A stretch of 64,000 nucleotides of DNA. It comes from Pseudomonas sp. MWU16-30317 (GTDB lineage Bacteria > Pseudomonadota > Gammaproteobacteria > Pseudomonadales > Pseudomonadaceae). The stretch's first letter is position 1; each line of letters begins with the position of its first letter. Shown here piece after piece: positions 44,092 through 53,790 of this stretch. The stretch lies in NCBI RefSeq assembly GCF_020515695.1, contig NZ_JAIWJA010000008.1:205092-269091 (forward strand), written 5' to 3'. The position numbers and the translations under genes are program-made. Under the pieces are notes generated by a model. It had not been told where the DNA came from and did no database searches. It saw nothing but the letters and a program-made list of their open reading frames with translations.

Positions 44092-45019
44092 AGCCGAGCA
44101 TTTCGCAACCATCATGACCGATGCCTTTATCGCCGCCGTGGACGCCGGCATCGACCTGGTGCCCGTGGTCAGCGATTCCACCTCGACGGCCAAGATCAGC
44201 CCCTTCGTCAAGCGTTTCCCCGAGCGCCTGATCAACGTTGGTATCGCCGAACAGACGTTGGTGGGCGTGGCCGCCGGTCTGGCCTTGGGCGGCAAGGTGG
44301 CGGCTACCTGCAACGCCGCGCCCTTTCTGATTTCCCGCGCGAATGAACAGATCAAGGTAGACGTGTGCTACAACCAGGCCAACGTCAAGATGTTCGGCCT
44401 GAATGCCGGTGCCAGCTACGGCCCGTTGGCCAGCACCCATCACAGCATCGACGATATTTCGGTGATGCGCGGCTTTGGCAACGTGCAGATTTTTGCCCCG
44501 GCCGATCCCCTGGAATGCCGGCAGATTGCCGATTACGCGTTGCGCCATGTGGGCCCGGTGTATATCCGCCTGGATGGCAAGCCGCTGCCGTCGTTGCACA
44601 GCAGCGATTACCGATTCGTTGCGGGTCAGGTCGACGTGCTGCGCCAAGGCGCCGACGTGACGATCGTTGCCCTTGGTTCGGTGGTGCATGAGGCTGTCGA
44701 CGCCGCCGGTCTGCTCGCCGACAAGGGCGTGGCCGCGCAGGTCGTCAACCTGTCCTCGATTCGGCCGCTGAACCGGGAAGCACTGCTTGAAGCGCTCACC
44801 GGCAAGGGCGGGGTGGTGACAGTAGAAGAGCACAACATCAATGGCGGCGTCGGCAGCGTGGTCGCTGAAGTGCTGGCCGAGGCCGGGCTGGGCGTGCCGC
44901 TGATTCGCTTGGGTATCGCCGACGGCGAGTACGCCGCCGCAGGGGGGCGCGAGGCCACCCGGGCCTTGCATTGCATCGATGCCGCCGGTATTGCTGCCGC
45001 CGCGTTGCGGTTGTGCTGA
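44084..45019 (+). CDS. Transketolase, C-terminal (subunit B) half
   Basis: A 311-residue subunit with the pyrimidine-binding domain (INVGIAEQTLVGVAAGLAL, catalytic Glu) and the C-terminal domain (VTIVALGSVVHEAVDAAGLL). It overlaps the A-subunit gene by 8 bases, so the two are made together. The split arrangement is common in specialised catabolic transketolases, while the housekeeping enzyme is a single chain of about 660. Confidence 0.9.
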   Translation: MSEAEHFATIMTDAFIAAVDAGIDLVPVVSDSTSTAKISPFVKRFPERLINVGIAEQTLVGVAAGLALGGKVAATCNAAPFLISRANEQIKVDVCYNQANVKMFGLNAGASYGPLASTHHSIDDISVMRGFGNVQIFAPADPLECRQIADYALRHVGPVYIRLDGKPLPSLHSSDYRFVAGQVDVLRQGADVTIVALGSVVHEAVDAAGLLADKGVAAQVVNLSSIRPLNREALLEALTGKGGVVTVEEHNINGGVGSVVAEVLAEAGLGVPLIRLGIADGEYAAAGGREATRALHCIDAAGIAAAALRLC

Positions 45020-45029
45020 GGGCCATGAA

Positions 45030-46523
45030 ATGAGCGATCGCACGCCCTTGATTCTGGCTATTGATGAAGGCACCAGCAACGCCAAGGCGGTGCTAGTCAA
45101 CCTGCATGGCCAAGTGGTCGCGCGGGCCTCCAGGCCCCTGGGACTCAGCCACCCGCAGCCGGGTTTTTCCGAGCAGGACCCAGAAGAGATCTGGACCAGC
45201 ACCCTGGCCAGCATCGAGGAATGCCTGGCCCAGGTGGCGTGCCCCGTCGATGCCCTGGCCATCAGCAATCAGCGTGAATCGGTATTGGCCTGGAGCCGGC
45301 ATACAGGCGCCGCCCTGGCCCCCTGCGTCAGCTGGCAATGCCGACGCTCGCTGCCCTTGTGCACCGAGTTGCATGCGCAAGGCCACGAAGCCGGTGTGCT
45401 CGCCAAGACCGGCCTGACCCTGGACCCGATGTTTTCGGCTGGCAAAATGCGCTGGCTGCTCGACCAGTTGTCCGATGGCCATGCCCGCGCCACCGCAGGC
45501 GAGATCTGCCTGGGCACCGTAGACAGCTGGCTGCTGTGGAAATTGAGCGGCGGCCAGGTCTTTGCCACCGACCCGTCCAACGCGGCGCGCACGCAGCTCT
45601 ACAACCTGCACACCGGTGACTGGGACGACGAATTGCTGGCGCTGTTCGGCATCCCCCGTCAGGCGCTGGCGAAAATTTTACCGAGCGCGGGCTTTTTTGC
45701 CGAGACCGTGGCGCTGGGTACACTGCCAGCCGGGGTTGCCGTGCTGTCGATGATCGGTGACTCCCATGCCGCGCTGTATGGGCAGGGCGGTTTTGTCCCC
45801 GGGCGGGTCAAGGCCACGCTAGGCACCGGCTCGTCATTGATGACGCCCATGGCGGGGCCGCTGGCTTCAGCCCACGGCCTGTCGACCACGCTGGCTTGGC
45901 ACGACGGCAGCGCGCCCACCTTTGCCTTGGAGGGCAATATCGTCCACACCGGCGCGGCCGTGCAGTGGGCGGCAAAGCTGCTAGCCAGTGACGCACCCGG
46001 CGCCGATTCGTTGGACGCGCTGACCGAGCAGGCCGCCGCGTTACCTGACAACGGCGGCGTGTACTTTGTCCCCGCGCTGTCCGGGCTCGGTGCGCCGCAT
46101 TGGCAGGCGCATGCTCGCGGGGTGATCTGCGGCCTGACCGAAGCCAGTTCGCGAGCCCATATCGTGCGCGCTTCACTGGAGTCGATCGGCTACCAGATAC
46201 GGGACGTGTTCGAGGCCATGGAACATGATATCGGCGAGCCGCTCAGGGAGATCTGGGTCGATGGCGGTGCTACGCGCAACCGCTGGCTGATGCAGTTTCT
46301 CGCCGACCTGCTGAGTCGTCCGGTCATCCGCAGCCTTTCACCGGAAGTTTCGGCGTTAGGCGCTGCGCACCTCGCGGGCAAGGCCTTGGGCCTTTGGACT
46401 GATCAGGATGCGCTGCTGGCGCTGGACCGCCCCCGCGAACGCTTCGAGCCTAACCCGCATCGGGCGTTGCAAGGGCAGTACGAAGCGTGGCAACAGGCGT
46501 TGCGGCGGGCGTTGGTGGTGTAG
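45030..46523 (+). CDS. FGGY-family carbohydrate kinase
   Basis: A 497-residue kinase: ATP-site start ILAIDEGTSNAKAVL, GDSHAALYGQGGFVPGRVKATLGTGS and WVDGGATRNRWLMQFLADLL near the C-terminus. FGGY kinases phosphorylate ketoses, polyols or glycerol. Placed directly after the transketolase genes, it should make the ketose phosphate that transketolase splits. GAGGG precedes ATG 45030. Substrate unknown; a glycerol kinase-like role is less likely in this context. Confidence 0.9.
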   Translation: MSDRTPLILAIDEGTSNAKAVLVNLHGQVVARASRPLGLSHPQPGFSEQDPEEIWTSTLASIEECLAQVACPVDALAISNQRESVLAWSRHTGAALAPCVSWQCRRSLPLCTELHAQGHEAGVLAKTGLTLDPMFSAGKMRWLLDQLSDGHARATAGEICLGTVDSWLLWKLSGGQVFATDPSNAARTQLYNLHTGDWDDELLALFGIPRQALAKILPSAGFFAETVALGTLPAGVAVLSMIGDSHAALYGQGGFVPGRVKATLGTGSSLMTPMAGPLASAHGLSTTLAWHDGSAPTFALEGNIVHTGAAVQWAAKLLASDAPGADSLDALTEQAAALPDNGGVYFVPALSGLGAPHWQAHARGVICGLTEASSRAHIVRASLESIGYQIRDVFEAMEHDIGEPLREIWVDGGATRNRWLMQFLADLLSRPVIRSLSPEVSALGAAHLAGKALGLWTDQDALLALDRPRERFEPNPHRALQGQYEAWQQALRRALVV

Positions 46524-46632
46524 CGATTACGCGCCGCCGCTCGGATGCGAACTGGCCGAAAGCGGTCTGTTTCAACGCCCTGGCAGCCTAAGCCGCGAGG
46601 CTGCTATTCGACCGGCAGTAGCGCCTGCGACT

Positions 46633-46658
46633 GGCGCCAAAGTCCAGGCCTTGGCGCC
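46633..46658. terminator. Hairpin between convergent kinase and MscS genes
   Basis: GGCGCCAA and TTGGCGCC form an 8-bp stem around a 10-nt loop in the 147-bp gap between converging genes. There is no clear U tract, so it may be weak. Confidence 0.4.
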
Positions 46659-46670
46659 CGCCATTCCCTG

Positions 46671-49067
46671 TCAAACCGCCGTCTTGCTCGGGTCCTCACT
46701 GATCAGCACCATGCTTTGCGGGGTCGACAGGGCCACGCCGACATCGCGCAAGCGGCCCAGCACGGTGAACAGCAGGTCGCTGCGGGTACCGCCAACGGAG
46801 CGGGGGCTGTTGACGTAGCCGCTCACGCTGATGATCAGCCCGGTGGTAGTCAGGTCCTTGAAGGAGACCGAGGGCGCTGGCGTGTCGAGCACCGCTTCAT
46901 GCTCGGTAAAGGCGCTGAGCAGCAACTCGCGGATCTGCATGACATCGGTGTCGAGCGGCAGGGTCAGGGTGATGCCGACGACCCCGAGGGCGTTGCCCAT
47001 GGTCACGTTGCGCACGTTTTGAGTGATGAACTGCGAGTTGGGTACGATCACCGTGGAGCGGTCCGACATCTGGATTTCGGTGGCGCGCACGTTGATCCGG
47101 CGAATGTCGCCTTCGACCCCGGCCAGGCTGACCCAGTCGCCCACCTTGACCGGCCGTTCGGTGAGCAGGATCAGCCCGGAGATGAAGTTCTGCACGATCG
47201 CCTGCAGGCCAAAGCCTATCCCGACCGACAGCGCACTGACCACCCAGGTCAGGTTGGTGAGGCTGATATGCAAGGTCGACATCACCACGCCCGCCAGCAA
47301 CACCATGCCCACGTAGCCCACCAGCGTCACCAGCGAGGCGCGCATGCCGGCGTCCAGGTTGGTTTCTGGCAGCAGGCTTTCGCCCAGCCATTCCTTGAGC
47401 ACGCGCAGGCTCAGCAGGCCGGCGGCCAGCAGCACCAGGGCCAGCAGGATGTCGCCGGGCAGGATGTTGAGGTTGCCCAACGGTTTGTCGCTGAGGCCGA
47501 CCTGGGTCAAGCCTTCGAGCAACTCGCCAGGGCTCGAACCCGATGGCAGGAACGCCAGCAATAGCGCGGTAGCCAGCAGCAACGTGCGCCCGATACCTGC
47601 CAGCAGCGTGCTGGCCTGGGCCTGGTGGCGCTCGGACAAGCCCAGCACCGAACCCAGTGCCAGGCCGCCCGGCAACTTCGGCGACAGCAGGGTTTCACAG
47701 AGGTCGCCAAAGAAGGCGATCAGCAGATAGGCCGTGGCTGCCACGGCGCTCATCCACAGCAGCTTGACCGCCAGAAAGTAGGCCAGTGTCAGGTAGCCGC
47801 CCAACAGCGCCAGCAGGCTGAATCCCACCCATACGGCCGCGATGAAAGGCAGCAATCCGGTCACGCCAGCGGGACGCGCCAGCTCGTGGCGGCGGCGGGT
47901 GCGGCGATAGCGCAGCAGGCCGAAGATATACACCAGCGCGATGGCCAGCGCTGTCAGGCCGTTGACCGCCACCGTGAGCGCCAGGGTGCTGGCGATCACG
48001 CTGTTGATCCGCTCCTGGGTGCCGATGATCAGCAGCGCCAGTGCCAGCACGGTGGGGAAGTAGCCCAGAGCGGCCGCGATCGGATCAGGGATGTGCGGCA
48101 AGCGCCACGACGGGTACGCGACCATCAACAGCGCGCGGCCCAGGCCGACGATGAAGGCGCAGAAGATCACCAGCGTCTGCAACTGGCCGAGCAGGTTGAC
48201 GACATCGGCGCTTAGCACCGCGTTGCTGGTAATGCCCCAGCGCAACAGGGAGGTGGCCGCGGCAATGGTGACGATGGTCGACAGGCCCACGGCCAGCGCC
48301 AGCGCGCTGCGGCGCAGACGGCCTTCGGGCAGCCAGCGGATCATGGCCCAGATGAGCAACCGCTCGAGCAAGCGCCGGCCCGCCACCCACAATACGAGCG
48401 CAGCAATCACCACCGTGCCGAAGAACATCCGCTTGCCGGGCGCCAGCGCCGTGGCGAACACGCCGCGGACATCGTCCATCAGCCCTTGGATGCGGCCCAG
48501 GTCGTCGTCGGTCGGGCGGATCAGGCTGGACCAGAACGCCGAGCTCAACGGGCTGGCCGAACGGGTACTGATCTGCGAGTCGAACAGGCTGCGCCGCAGA
48601 CTGACGATCTGGGTCGCCAGGTCGCGGGCTGACTGGCCGAGGGCAGTGGTCTGGCTTTGGTCCTTGACCAGCGCGGTCTGCTGCGCCGTCAAGGTTCTGC
48701 GCTGAGCGCTGAACGCTGGAGTTTCATCGGGCTGTACCGGGCCGAGGATCTTCAGCTGGTCTTGCAGGTGCTCAAGCTCCGTGGCCTGCTGGGAAGACAG
48801 ATCATCGACTTGCTTCTGCACCTGCAGCGCGCCTTGGCGCAGGGTCGAGAGCAGGTCGTCATTGGCGCTGACCGTGACTTTCTGGCGAATCTGATCCAGC
48901 TGATCGCTGAGCGCGTCCAGGGTCGGTGCCTCGGCCTGGTCCGCAGAGTCGCTGACACTGGCAGCGCTGCTGGCCGCAGGCGTCGGGCTAGCAGCTTGAG
49001 CACAGACTGGCAGGGTAATGCAGAGCAACATCAGGGCGAGCAGCCCGGATGATAAACGGTTGAACAT
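46671..49067 (-). CDS. Large mechanosensitive channel (DUF3772 + MscS)
   Basis: A 798-residue inner-membrane channel. A signal peptide (LLALMLLCITLPVCAQA) is followed by a periplasmic domain with coiled-coil tendency (to about residue 190), about ten helices, and the MscS pore and beta domain (GIGFGLQAIVQNFISGLILLTERPVKVGDWV). It opens under membrane tension to release solutes. It is of the long MscK/YbiO-like kind. ATG 49067 with AGAGAG upstream is preferred. Confidence 0.9.
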   Translation of the reverse strand: MFNRLSSGLLALMLLCITLPVCAQAASPTPAASSAASVSDSADQAEAPTLDALSDQLDQIRQKVTVSANDDLLSTLRQGALQVQKQVDDLSSQQATELEHLQDQLKILGPVQPDETPAFSAQRRTLTAQQTALVKDQSQTTALGQSARDLATQIVSLRRSLFDSQISTRSASPLSSAFWSSLIRPTDDDLGRIQGLMDDVRGVFATALAPGKRMFFGTVVIAALVLWVAGRRLLERLLIWAMIRWLPEGRLRRSALALAVGLSTIVTIAAATSLLRWGITSNAVLSADVVNLLGQLQTLVIFCAFIVGLGRALLMVAYPSWRLPHIPDPIAAALGYFPTVLALALLIIGTQERINSVIASTLALTVAVNGLTALAIALVYIFGLLRYRRTRRRHELARPAGVTGLLPFIAAVWVGFSLLALLGGYLTLAYFLAVKLLWMSAVAATAYLLIAFFGDLCETLLSPKLPGGLALGSVLGLSERHQAQASTLLAGIGRTLLLATALLLAFLPSGSSPGELLEGLTQVGLSDKPLGNLNILPGDILLALVLLAAGLLSLRVLKEWLGESLLPETNLDAGMRASLVTLVGYVGMVLLAGVVMSTLHISLTNLTWVVSALSVGIGFGLQAIVQNFISGLILLTERPVKVGDWVSLAGVEGDIRRINVRATEIQMSDRSTVIVPNSQFITQNVRNVTMGNALGVVGITLTLPLDTDVMQIRELLLSAFTEHEAVLDTPAPSVSFKDLTTTGLIISVSGYVNSPRSVGGTRSDLLFTVLGRLRDVGVALSTPQSMVLISEDPSKTAV

Positions 49068-49264
49068 GCTGATTCTCTCTTCGGCGTTGAGCGCGATGGC
49101 GGGTAAAGAGACCATCCGGTGGCACCCTGGTGCGCAAGGGTACAGCAAAGCGGATATCTCGCGCCTGCATCGCCTTTAAGTTGCCGGGTTGCGGATTGAA
49201 CCGCAACTGAACTGTCGAGCCCCGGTGTGGACTGAACTTAACCACCCCTGAAGGAGCAAGCACA

Positions 49265-49513
49265 ATGAACCACGACCCTTCCAACCATCGCGACGCCGAG
49301 CGCCTCCACCAGCGCGTGGCTGAAGAGTTGGGCATTACCGCCGATGAACTGACAACGTGGATGATCAACGAGATCGACCGGGTGACCGAGGGCGGCAAGG
49401 AAGTCGGCCACATGGTGGTGTTCCGCGAGTCGACCCCGCCTGAAGTGCTCGACAAGGTTCAGCACAAGCAGAGCCAGTTCACGGCGATGACAGGCCCGAT
49501 CGATCCGGAGTGA
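49265..49513 (+). CDS. Small conserved hypothetical protein
   Basis: An 82-residue protein with strong AAGGAG upstream. It is polar and likely helical (AERLHQRVAEELGITADELTTWMINEIDRV). Codon use matches its neighbours. No domain recognised and no clear partner. Confidence 0.7.
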   Translation: MNHDPSNHRDAERLHQRVAEELGITADELTTWMINEIDRVTEGGKEVGHMVVFRESTPPEVLDKVQHKQSQFTAMTGPIDPE

Positions 49514-49716
49514 GTACTTGGCGGCTCGTCTGGTGTGACTCGCACCCCTGGCCTCGTTCGTCGTGCATGGGACGGCCGATCTGAAACCTGAACGTAAAGT
49601 TAGTGGCGCTATGCCATCTATGCAATTACTCTGCTTCCCGCTTGCACCGTCCAAGCCGTGGCAGGGAGCCCTTGGTGTTGATTCCTGGCCGCGTTGTCCC
49701 TCTGCCAGGAATTATC

Positions 49717-50352
49717 ATGTTGTTCCGTCCTTTGGCGCTTTGCGCACTTTCTGTACTGGCCGCCACGTTGAGCGGGTGCATCACGCAACCTGCTTCGGTG
49801 GTCAGCGAGCCGTTGCAACCCAAGCCCGGTGAGCCGGTGGTCTACCTCGTGGGTGCCATTGGCCCGCTCAACGCTGCCAGTGCTACCTGGCAAGATCAGC
49901 AACTGCTATTGCGCAAGCGCGGCTCCGAATATGGAGCGGCAGCGGTCTGGCACCGGCAGCTCGACAGGTTTACGCCCCAGGACGTCAAGGACAGCGGCAG
50001 CGCCAGTGTTTTCGTGCTGGCACTCAAGCCCGGCGATTACGAGCTCTATGACGCACGGTTCTCGACACTGGAGTCAGTCTCGGGGGTAGGCACGCTGTCG
50101 CGGTCGCAGGCACCGCGTGAAAAATTCAACCTGCCGCTGCGCCTGGCAGCTGGCAAGGCGTACTACCTGGGCGAATTTCGTTCTTACTGCGTTGCCTCGT
50201 CCGGTTGTACTTACCTGTGGCGTGACCAACGTCGCCGCGATCAAGCCATTGCCCAGCTCCAGGTCCCGGGCCTGCCGAGCCTGCAAGCCCTGCCGTTGAA
50301 CCTCGACAACGCCCGACCTTACATTCTTCCGGCCGCGCGGGTAATGCCATGA
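49717..50352 (+). CDS. Predicted lipoprotein 1 of a three-gene set
   Basis: A 211-residue protein with lipobox ATLSGC at residues 16-21, so it is acylated and membrane bound. The rest is beta-rich (YELYDARFSTLESVSGVG, ARGKAYYLGEFRS-like GKAYYLGEFRSYC). It contains two nearby Cys (YCVASSGC). AGGA precedes ATG 49717. The stop overlaps the next start as ATGA. No known family. Confidence 0.78.
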   Translation: MLFRPLALCALSVLAATLSGCITQPASVVSEPLQPKPGEPVVYLVGAIGPLNAASATWQDQQLLLRKRGSEYGAAAVWHRQLDRFTPQDVKDSGSASVFVLALKPGDYELYDARFSTLESVSGVGTLSRSQAPREKFNLPLRLAAGKAYYLGEFRSYCVASSGCTYLWRDQRRRDQAIAQLQVPGLPSLQALPLNLDNARPYILPAARVMP

Positions 50353-50867
50353 AATACATTCTGACTGCTCTGGGATCGACCCTGTTGACCGGCTGCACGG
50401 TGACCAATACCTTGCCCGAGCGCCCGGCGCCCGACGGCCAGGACTACCTGGCACCTATCCACGTCATGGTCGATTCGCCCCTCGATGCGGCCAATGTGCG
50501 CAACAGCTTGCGTGAAACCGGTGTGTTCCGAACCGTGGAAGCGGGAGCGGCGGCGCCTGGCGGCTACAGCGTGCGCGCGCGCCTTGACAGCACTCGCGAC
50601 ATTTCCACACCGCTGCTTTTCCTCTCCGTCGCCACCTTGTTTCTGATCCCCATACCCCAGACGTATGACACGCAAATCGACTACACCCTGATGCACGACG
50701 ATGTGGCCTTGAAGCAATACCATTACCGAAATGTCACGCGCAAATACACCTGGTTGCTGGACCAGGGTAGCGAAATGCAAGGGCAGAACCTGGACCGCAT
50801 CAGCCAGGCATTCGCCGCCGACGTGCAGCGCGACCACCTGCTGCCGAGCGTGGGGTATACCCAATGA
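50349..50867 (+). CDS. Predicted lipoprotein 2 of a three-gene set
   Basis: A 172-residue lipoprotein with lipobox LLTGC (Cys16). The core LRETGVFRTVEAG...GGYSVRARLD and later LFLIPIPQTYDTQIDYTLMHD parallels the next gene, so the two are likely paralogues. The middle hydrophobic stretch LLFLSVATLFLIPIP may be a hairpin membrane segment. Coupled to both neighbours by ATGA. Confidence 0.78.
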   Translation: MKYILTALGSTLLTGCTVTNTLPERPAPDGQDYLAPIHVMVDSPLDAANVRNSLRETGVFRTVEAGAAAPGGYSVRARLDSTRDISTPLLFLSVATLFLIPIPQTYDTQIDYTLMHDDVALKQYHYRNVTRKYTWLLDQGSEMQGQNLDRISQAFAADVQRDHLLPSVGYTQ

Positions 50868-51409
50868 AGCGCCTGCTGATCGTTGCGCCCCTAGTGCTGA
50901 TGTTAGGTGGCTGCGAGACCAATCTGGGCACACTCGACTACAAGGCGCAGGAACAGTACGTGCCCATGAACCTGGTGTTACCGCCTGTGTATCTTCGGAT
51001 TCAGGAAGACGACCAGGCCCAACTGGTCAGCGCGCTCAAGGGCACAGGAGCGTTCTCGTTTCTGGATGGCGGCTACAACCCCAACGGCTATAGCCTGGAA
51101 ATCAGCGAAAGCCATGTGCCGGCCAACATAGCGGAGGTTTTCCTCGGGGTTTTGACGCTGTTCACGCTGCCGTTGCCGTATCACTACCACGACGGCCTTT
51201 CAGGCGACATCCGAAAAGATGGTCACCTGCTCAAGCACTACACCTACGTCCGTGATGGGTCGAGCGTGATGGCCTGGTACGTTCCGTCAAGTGTCACAGT
51301 CAATCGGCGCGAGATGCTTGGGGATTTGCTGCGGGACATGGAGCGAGATCGGGTGGTGCCTTTCGCACCTGCGCAGGCGGCAGGTGCTAGAGGTTTTACC
51401 ACTCGCTGA
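50864..51409 (+). CDS. Predicted lipoprotein 3 of a three-gene set
   Basis: A 181-residue lipoprotein with lipobox LGGC (Cys17). LKGTGAFSFLDGGYNPNGYSLEI and VLTLFTLPLPYHYHDGLSGDIRKDGHLLKHYTYV align with gene 2 in order and spacing. The set probably forms an envelope complex. Function unknown. Confidence 0.78.
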   Translation: MKRLLIVAPLVLMLGGCETNLGTLDYKAQEQYVPMNLVLPPVYLRIQEDDQAQLVSALKGTGAFSFLDGGYNPNGYSLEISESHVPANIAEVFLGVLTLFTLPLPYHYHDGLSGDIRKDGHLLKHYTYVRDGSSVMAWYVPSSVTVNRREMLGDLLRDMERDRVVPFAPAQAAGARGFTTR

Positions 51410-51459
51410 AGGTAATCAGCACAGATCAATGCTCAGCTTGATGTCGGTGACCGAATGCT

Positions 51460-52230
51460 TCACCAGACGATGGCCTGGTCATCCCAGGCCCAGAAGCTTC
51501 CGCTATCGGACGGTCCATGTGCACTCACCAATTCGATAATCCTATCTGCCGAGAACGCCGGTTCAAAGAGCTGGCCATCTGGTACGTTCGCTTGAAAGGG
51601 CTGCGACAACTTCGTGTCCGTGGTGCCCGGGTGTATCGCCAGCACGGTAGACGCAGCGTTGAGGCGCTTCAATTCGATACTGGCGGTATGCAGCAGTTGG
51701 TTGAGCGCCGCTTTGCTGGCCCGGTAGCTGTACCAGCCGCCCAACCGGTTATCGCCGATAGAACCCACCCTCGCGGAGAGCGCCACGAAGGTTGAAGGCT
51801 GTTTGCGCAGTAACGGGAGCAGGTGTTTAAGCAGTAGCACGGGGGCAAAGGTGTTGGTCGCAAAACTCGCCTGCAGGCCTGCCAGCGTCAGTTGCGCCAA
51901 GCCCTTTTCTGCTGTGGCGCCGTCCTGATGAAGGATGCCCAGCGTACTGATCACCAGGTGCAGATGTTCGCATGATTCGATAACTTCGCTGGCGAGTGCT
52001 TGCAAGGATTGTTCGCTGCGTGCGTCGCAGTCGACTCGCTTCAGACGATGGCCATATTGATCAGCCAGCGTTGCCAGCGTTCCGGAGGTAGTGGCTGCGC
52101 GCGATACGGCCCATACCTGAGCGACGTCATCGCGAGCAAGCAGCGCCGCGCAGAGGGCCAAGCCGATACCTTGACTGGCCCCACATACCATAACGTGAGC
52201 GTCGTCGTGCAGTGCGGGGAGCAGATTCAT
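51460..52230 (-). CDS. Short-chain dehydrogenase (C-factor/CsgA-like)
   Basis: A 256-residue SDR with nucleotide motif CGASQGIGLA, catalytic YRASK in YSYRASKAALNQL and an ending FWAWDDQAIVW. It resembles the CsgA/C-factor-like SDR group that has no fixed substrate. AGGTA precedes ATG 52230. It follows the MFS gene on the same strand with a 62-bp gap. Confidence 0.85.
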   Translation of the reverse strand: MNLLPALHDDAHVMVCGASQGIGLALCAALLARDDVAQVWAVSRAATTSGTLATLADQYGHRLKRVDCDARSEQSLQALASEVIESCEHLHLVISTLGILHQDGATAEKGLAQLTLAGLQASFATNTFAPVLLLKHLLPLLRKQPSTFVALSARVGSIGDNRLGGWYSYRASKAALNQLLHTASIELKRLNAASTVLAIHPGTTDTKLSQPFQANVPDGQLFEPAFSADRIIELVSAHGPSDSGSFWAWDDQAIVW

Positions 52231-52292
52231 GGAGTACCTATACGCCAGCATGACGGGGAGTGGTGATACGACATCGGGTCAGGCCACCAGGT

Positions 52293-53486
52293 TCAGGTGT
52301 GGGGCGCAGCGACGGGCACTGGCTGGCGCAGCGGGATCACCCCCAAAATCTGCACGGCCATCAGTGCACCAAACAGCATCAAGGCAGTGAGATTACGGTC
52401 GAAATCCAGGTAACCGGTCAGCATCGCCCCGGCGGCGCCGCAGAGCATCATCGTGCACCCCATGAGGCTGGAGGTGGTGGCGGCGCGATCCGGAAACAGC
52501 ATGAGCGTTTTCGCAACGATGTTGGAATACAGCAGCCCTTGGCCGTAGTTGACCACCAGAATGCCGGACAATATCAAGGGCACATTCAACGACAGCGGCG
52601 TCACTGCCATCAGCAAGATACCGGTCGCGGAAATCGCCAGGCCTGCGACCATGCGCTGGCCGACACTGCAGGCGCGCATGAGCCAGCGATTGGTCAGTGT
52701 GCCCAGCAAATAGGCAAGGCCCGCCGCAAGCGCCGTCAGCCCGAAGAACCCTGGCCCGCGATGCAAATCCCGTTGCACCAGAAACGGGCCGACGATGTTC
52801 CAGACCAGAAACATCGCCTGGCTGCTGCCCATGGCCAGCACCGCGCATTGGAAACCCCGGTGGCCAAGAATCAGGCCGTAGCCGGCGACGGACTTTTTCA
52901 TGCTGCGCCGGTGCTCGGGGGCCAGCGACTCACGCAACCGCAGGCTCGCGATCAATAGCACCCCGCTATAGACCGCATACAGTGCGAAGTTCCAGCGCCA
53001 GCTCGCGTACTGCTCGATCAGCCCACCGATAAAGGGCGCCAGCACCGGCCCCAACCCCCATGCCAGGCTCATGTACACCACCGCGTTCATGAATCGCTCG
53101 CCCTTGACGGTGTCCACCAGCATGGCCCGCGAGGCGACCTGGCTACCGCCGATGGCAAAGCCTTGCAGCGCCCTGGCCAGCAAAAAGGTCTGGATATCGG
53201 TGGCGACCATCGCCAGCAGGCTGGCCAGCACGAACATCGCCATCCCCGGCAGCAAAGCGTTCAGGCGGCCGTGACTGTCGGCAATCAGCCCGAAAATCAG
53301 CTGACCCAGCGCGTAGGCCACCAGCGTGATGGAGATGCTGCTTTGCATGACCGAGTCGCTGACCTGCATCTGCGCGGCGATGGCCGGCATGCTGGGCGCG
53401 AACAGGTCGATGGCGATGCCCGATACACTGTTGATCAGCGGCGCTATGACAACGACGTAGCCTGCGTAATCGCGTATGGGTTTCAT
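52293..53486 (-). CDS. MFS drug-resistance transporter (Bcr/CflA type)
   Basis: A 397-residue pump with about 12 helices. FAPSMPAIAAQMQVSDSVMQSSISITLVAYALGQLIFGLIADSHGR is the Bcr/CflA beginning. It exports small drugs by proton antiport; substrate unknown. Ribosome site at 53486 is weak; the frame opens earlier into GC-rich low-credibility sequence. Confidence 0.87.
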   Translation of the reverse strand: MKPIRDYAGYVVVIAPLINSVSGIAIDLFAPSMPAIAAQMQVSDSVMQSSISITLVAYALGQLIFGLIADSHGRLNALLPGMAMFVLASLLAMVATDIQTFLLARALQGFAIGGSQVASRAMLVDTVKGERFMNAVVYMSLAWGLGPVLAPFIGGLIEQYASWRWNFALYAVYSGVLLIASLRLRESLAPEHRRSMKKSVAGYGLILGHRGFQCAVLAMGSSQAMFLVWNIVGPFLVQRDLHRGPGFFGLTALAAGLAYLLGTLTNRWLMRACSVGQRMVAGLAISATGILLMAVTPLSLNVPLILSGILVVNYGQGLLYSNIVAKTLMLFPDRAATTSSLMGCTMMLCGAAGAMLTGYLDFDRNLTALMLFGALMAVQILGVIPLRQPVPVAAPHT

Positions 53487-53709
53487 CAAGGGGCCGGGCA
53501 GAGGGGAGGAGGGCCAGCGGGTTGTAGCATTACGGGGCGAAGGTGGCAACCGTGTAGCGGGGGAGGAAATTGCAGGTCGTCTCTGGCTGCGCGGCCTGGC
53601 GGAGGCGGCTGGGGTGACGCTCTGTCTGCACTACATCGAGGCTGACGACGCTGCCTGTCGTGCCAGGCGGCATGTTCGCAACGGGGGCGGTCATTTGCCA
53701 GGTTCGCTT

Positions 53710-53733
53710 CTGGCCTGCTGGCCTGCTGGCCTG
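53710..53733. repeat. Tandem 8-bp repeat CTGGCCTG x3
   Basis: Three exact copies of CTGGCCTG followed by a fourth partial copy, in the 304-bp gene-poor gap 53487-53790. Its short unit suggests slippage-prone length variation. The rest of the gap shows no credible gene. Confidence 0.7.
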
Positions 53734-53790
53734 CTGGCGTGCCGATGCCGGTGCCGAGCAGCTGTCGGCATCGGCTATCGTCACCGGCAA

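Noticed and set aside
53530..53790. 86-codon minus-strand frame between the MFS and small lipoprotein genes
   Set aside because: Composition is like a shadow, it covers a tandem repeat, and it has no ribosome site or domain.
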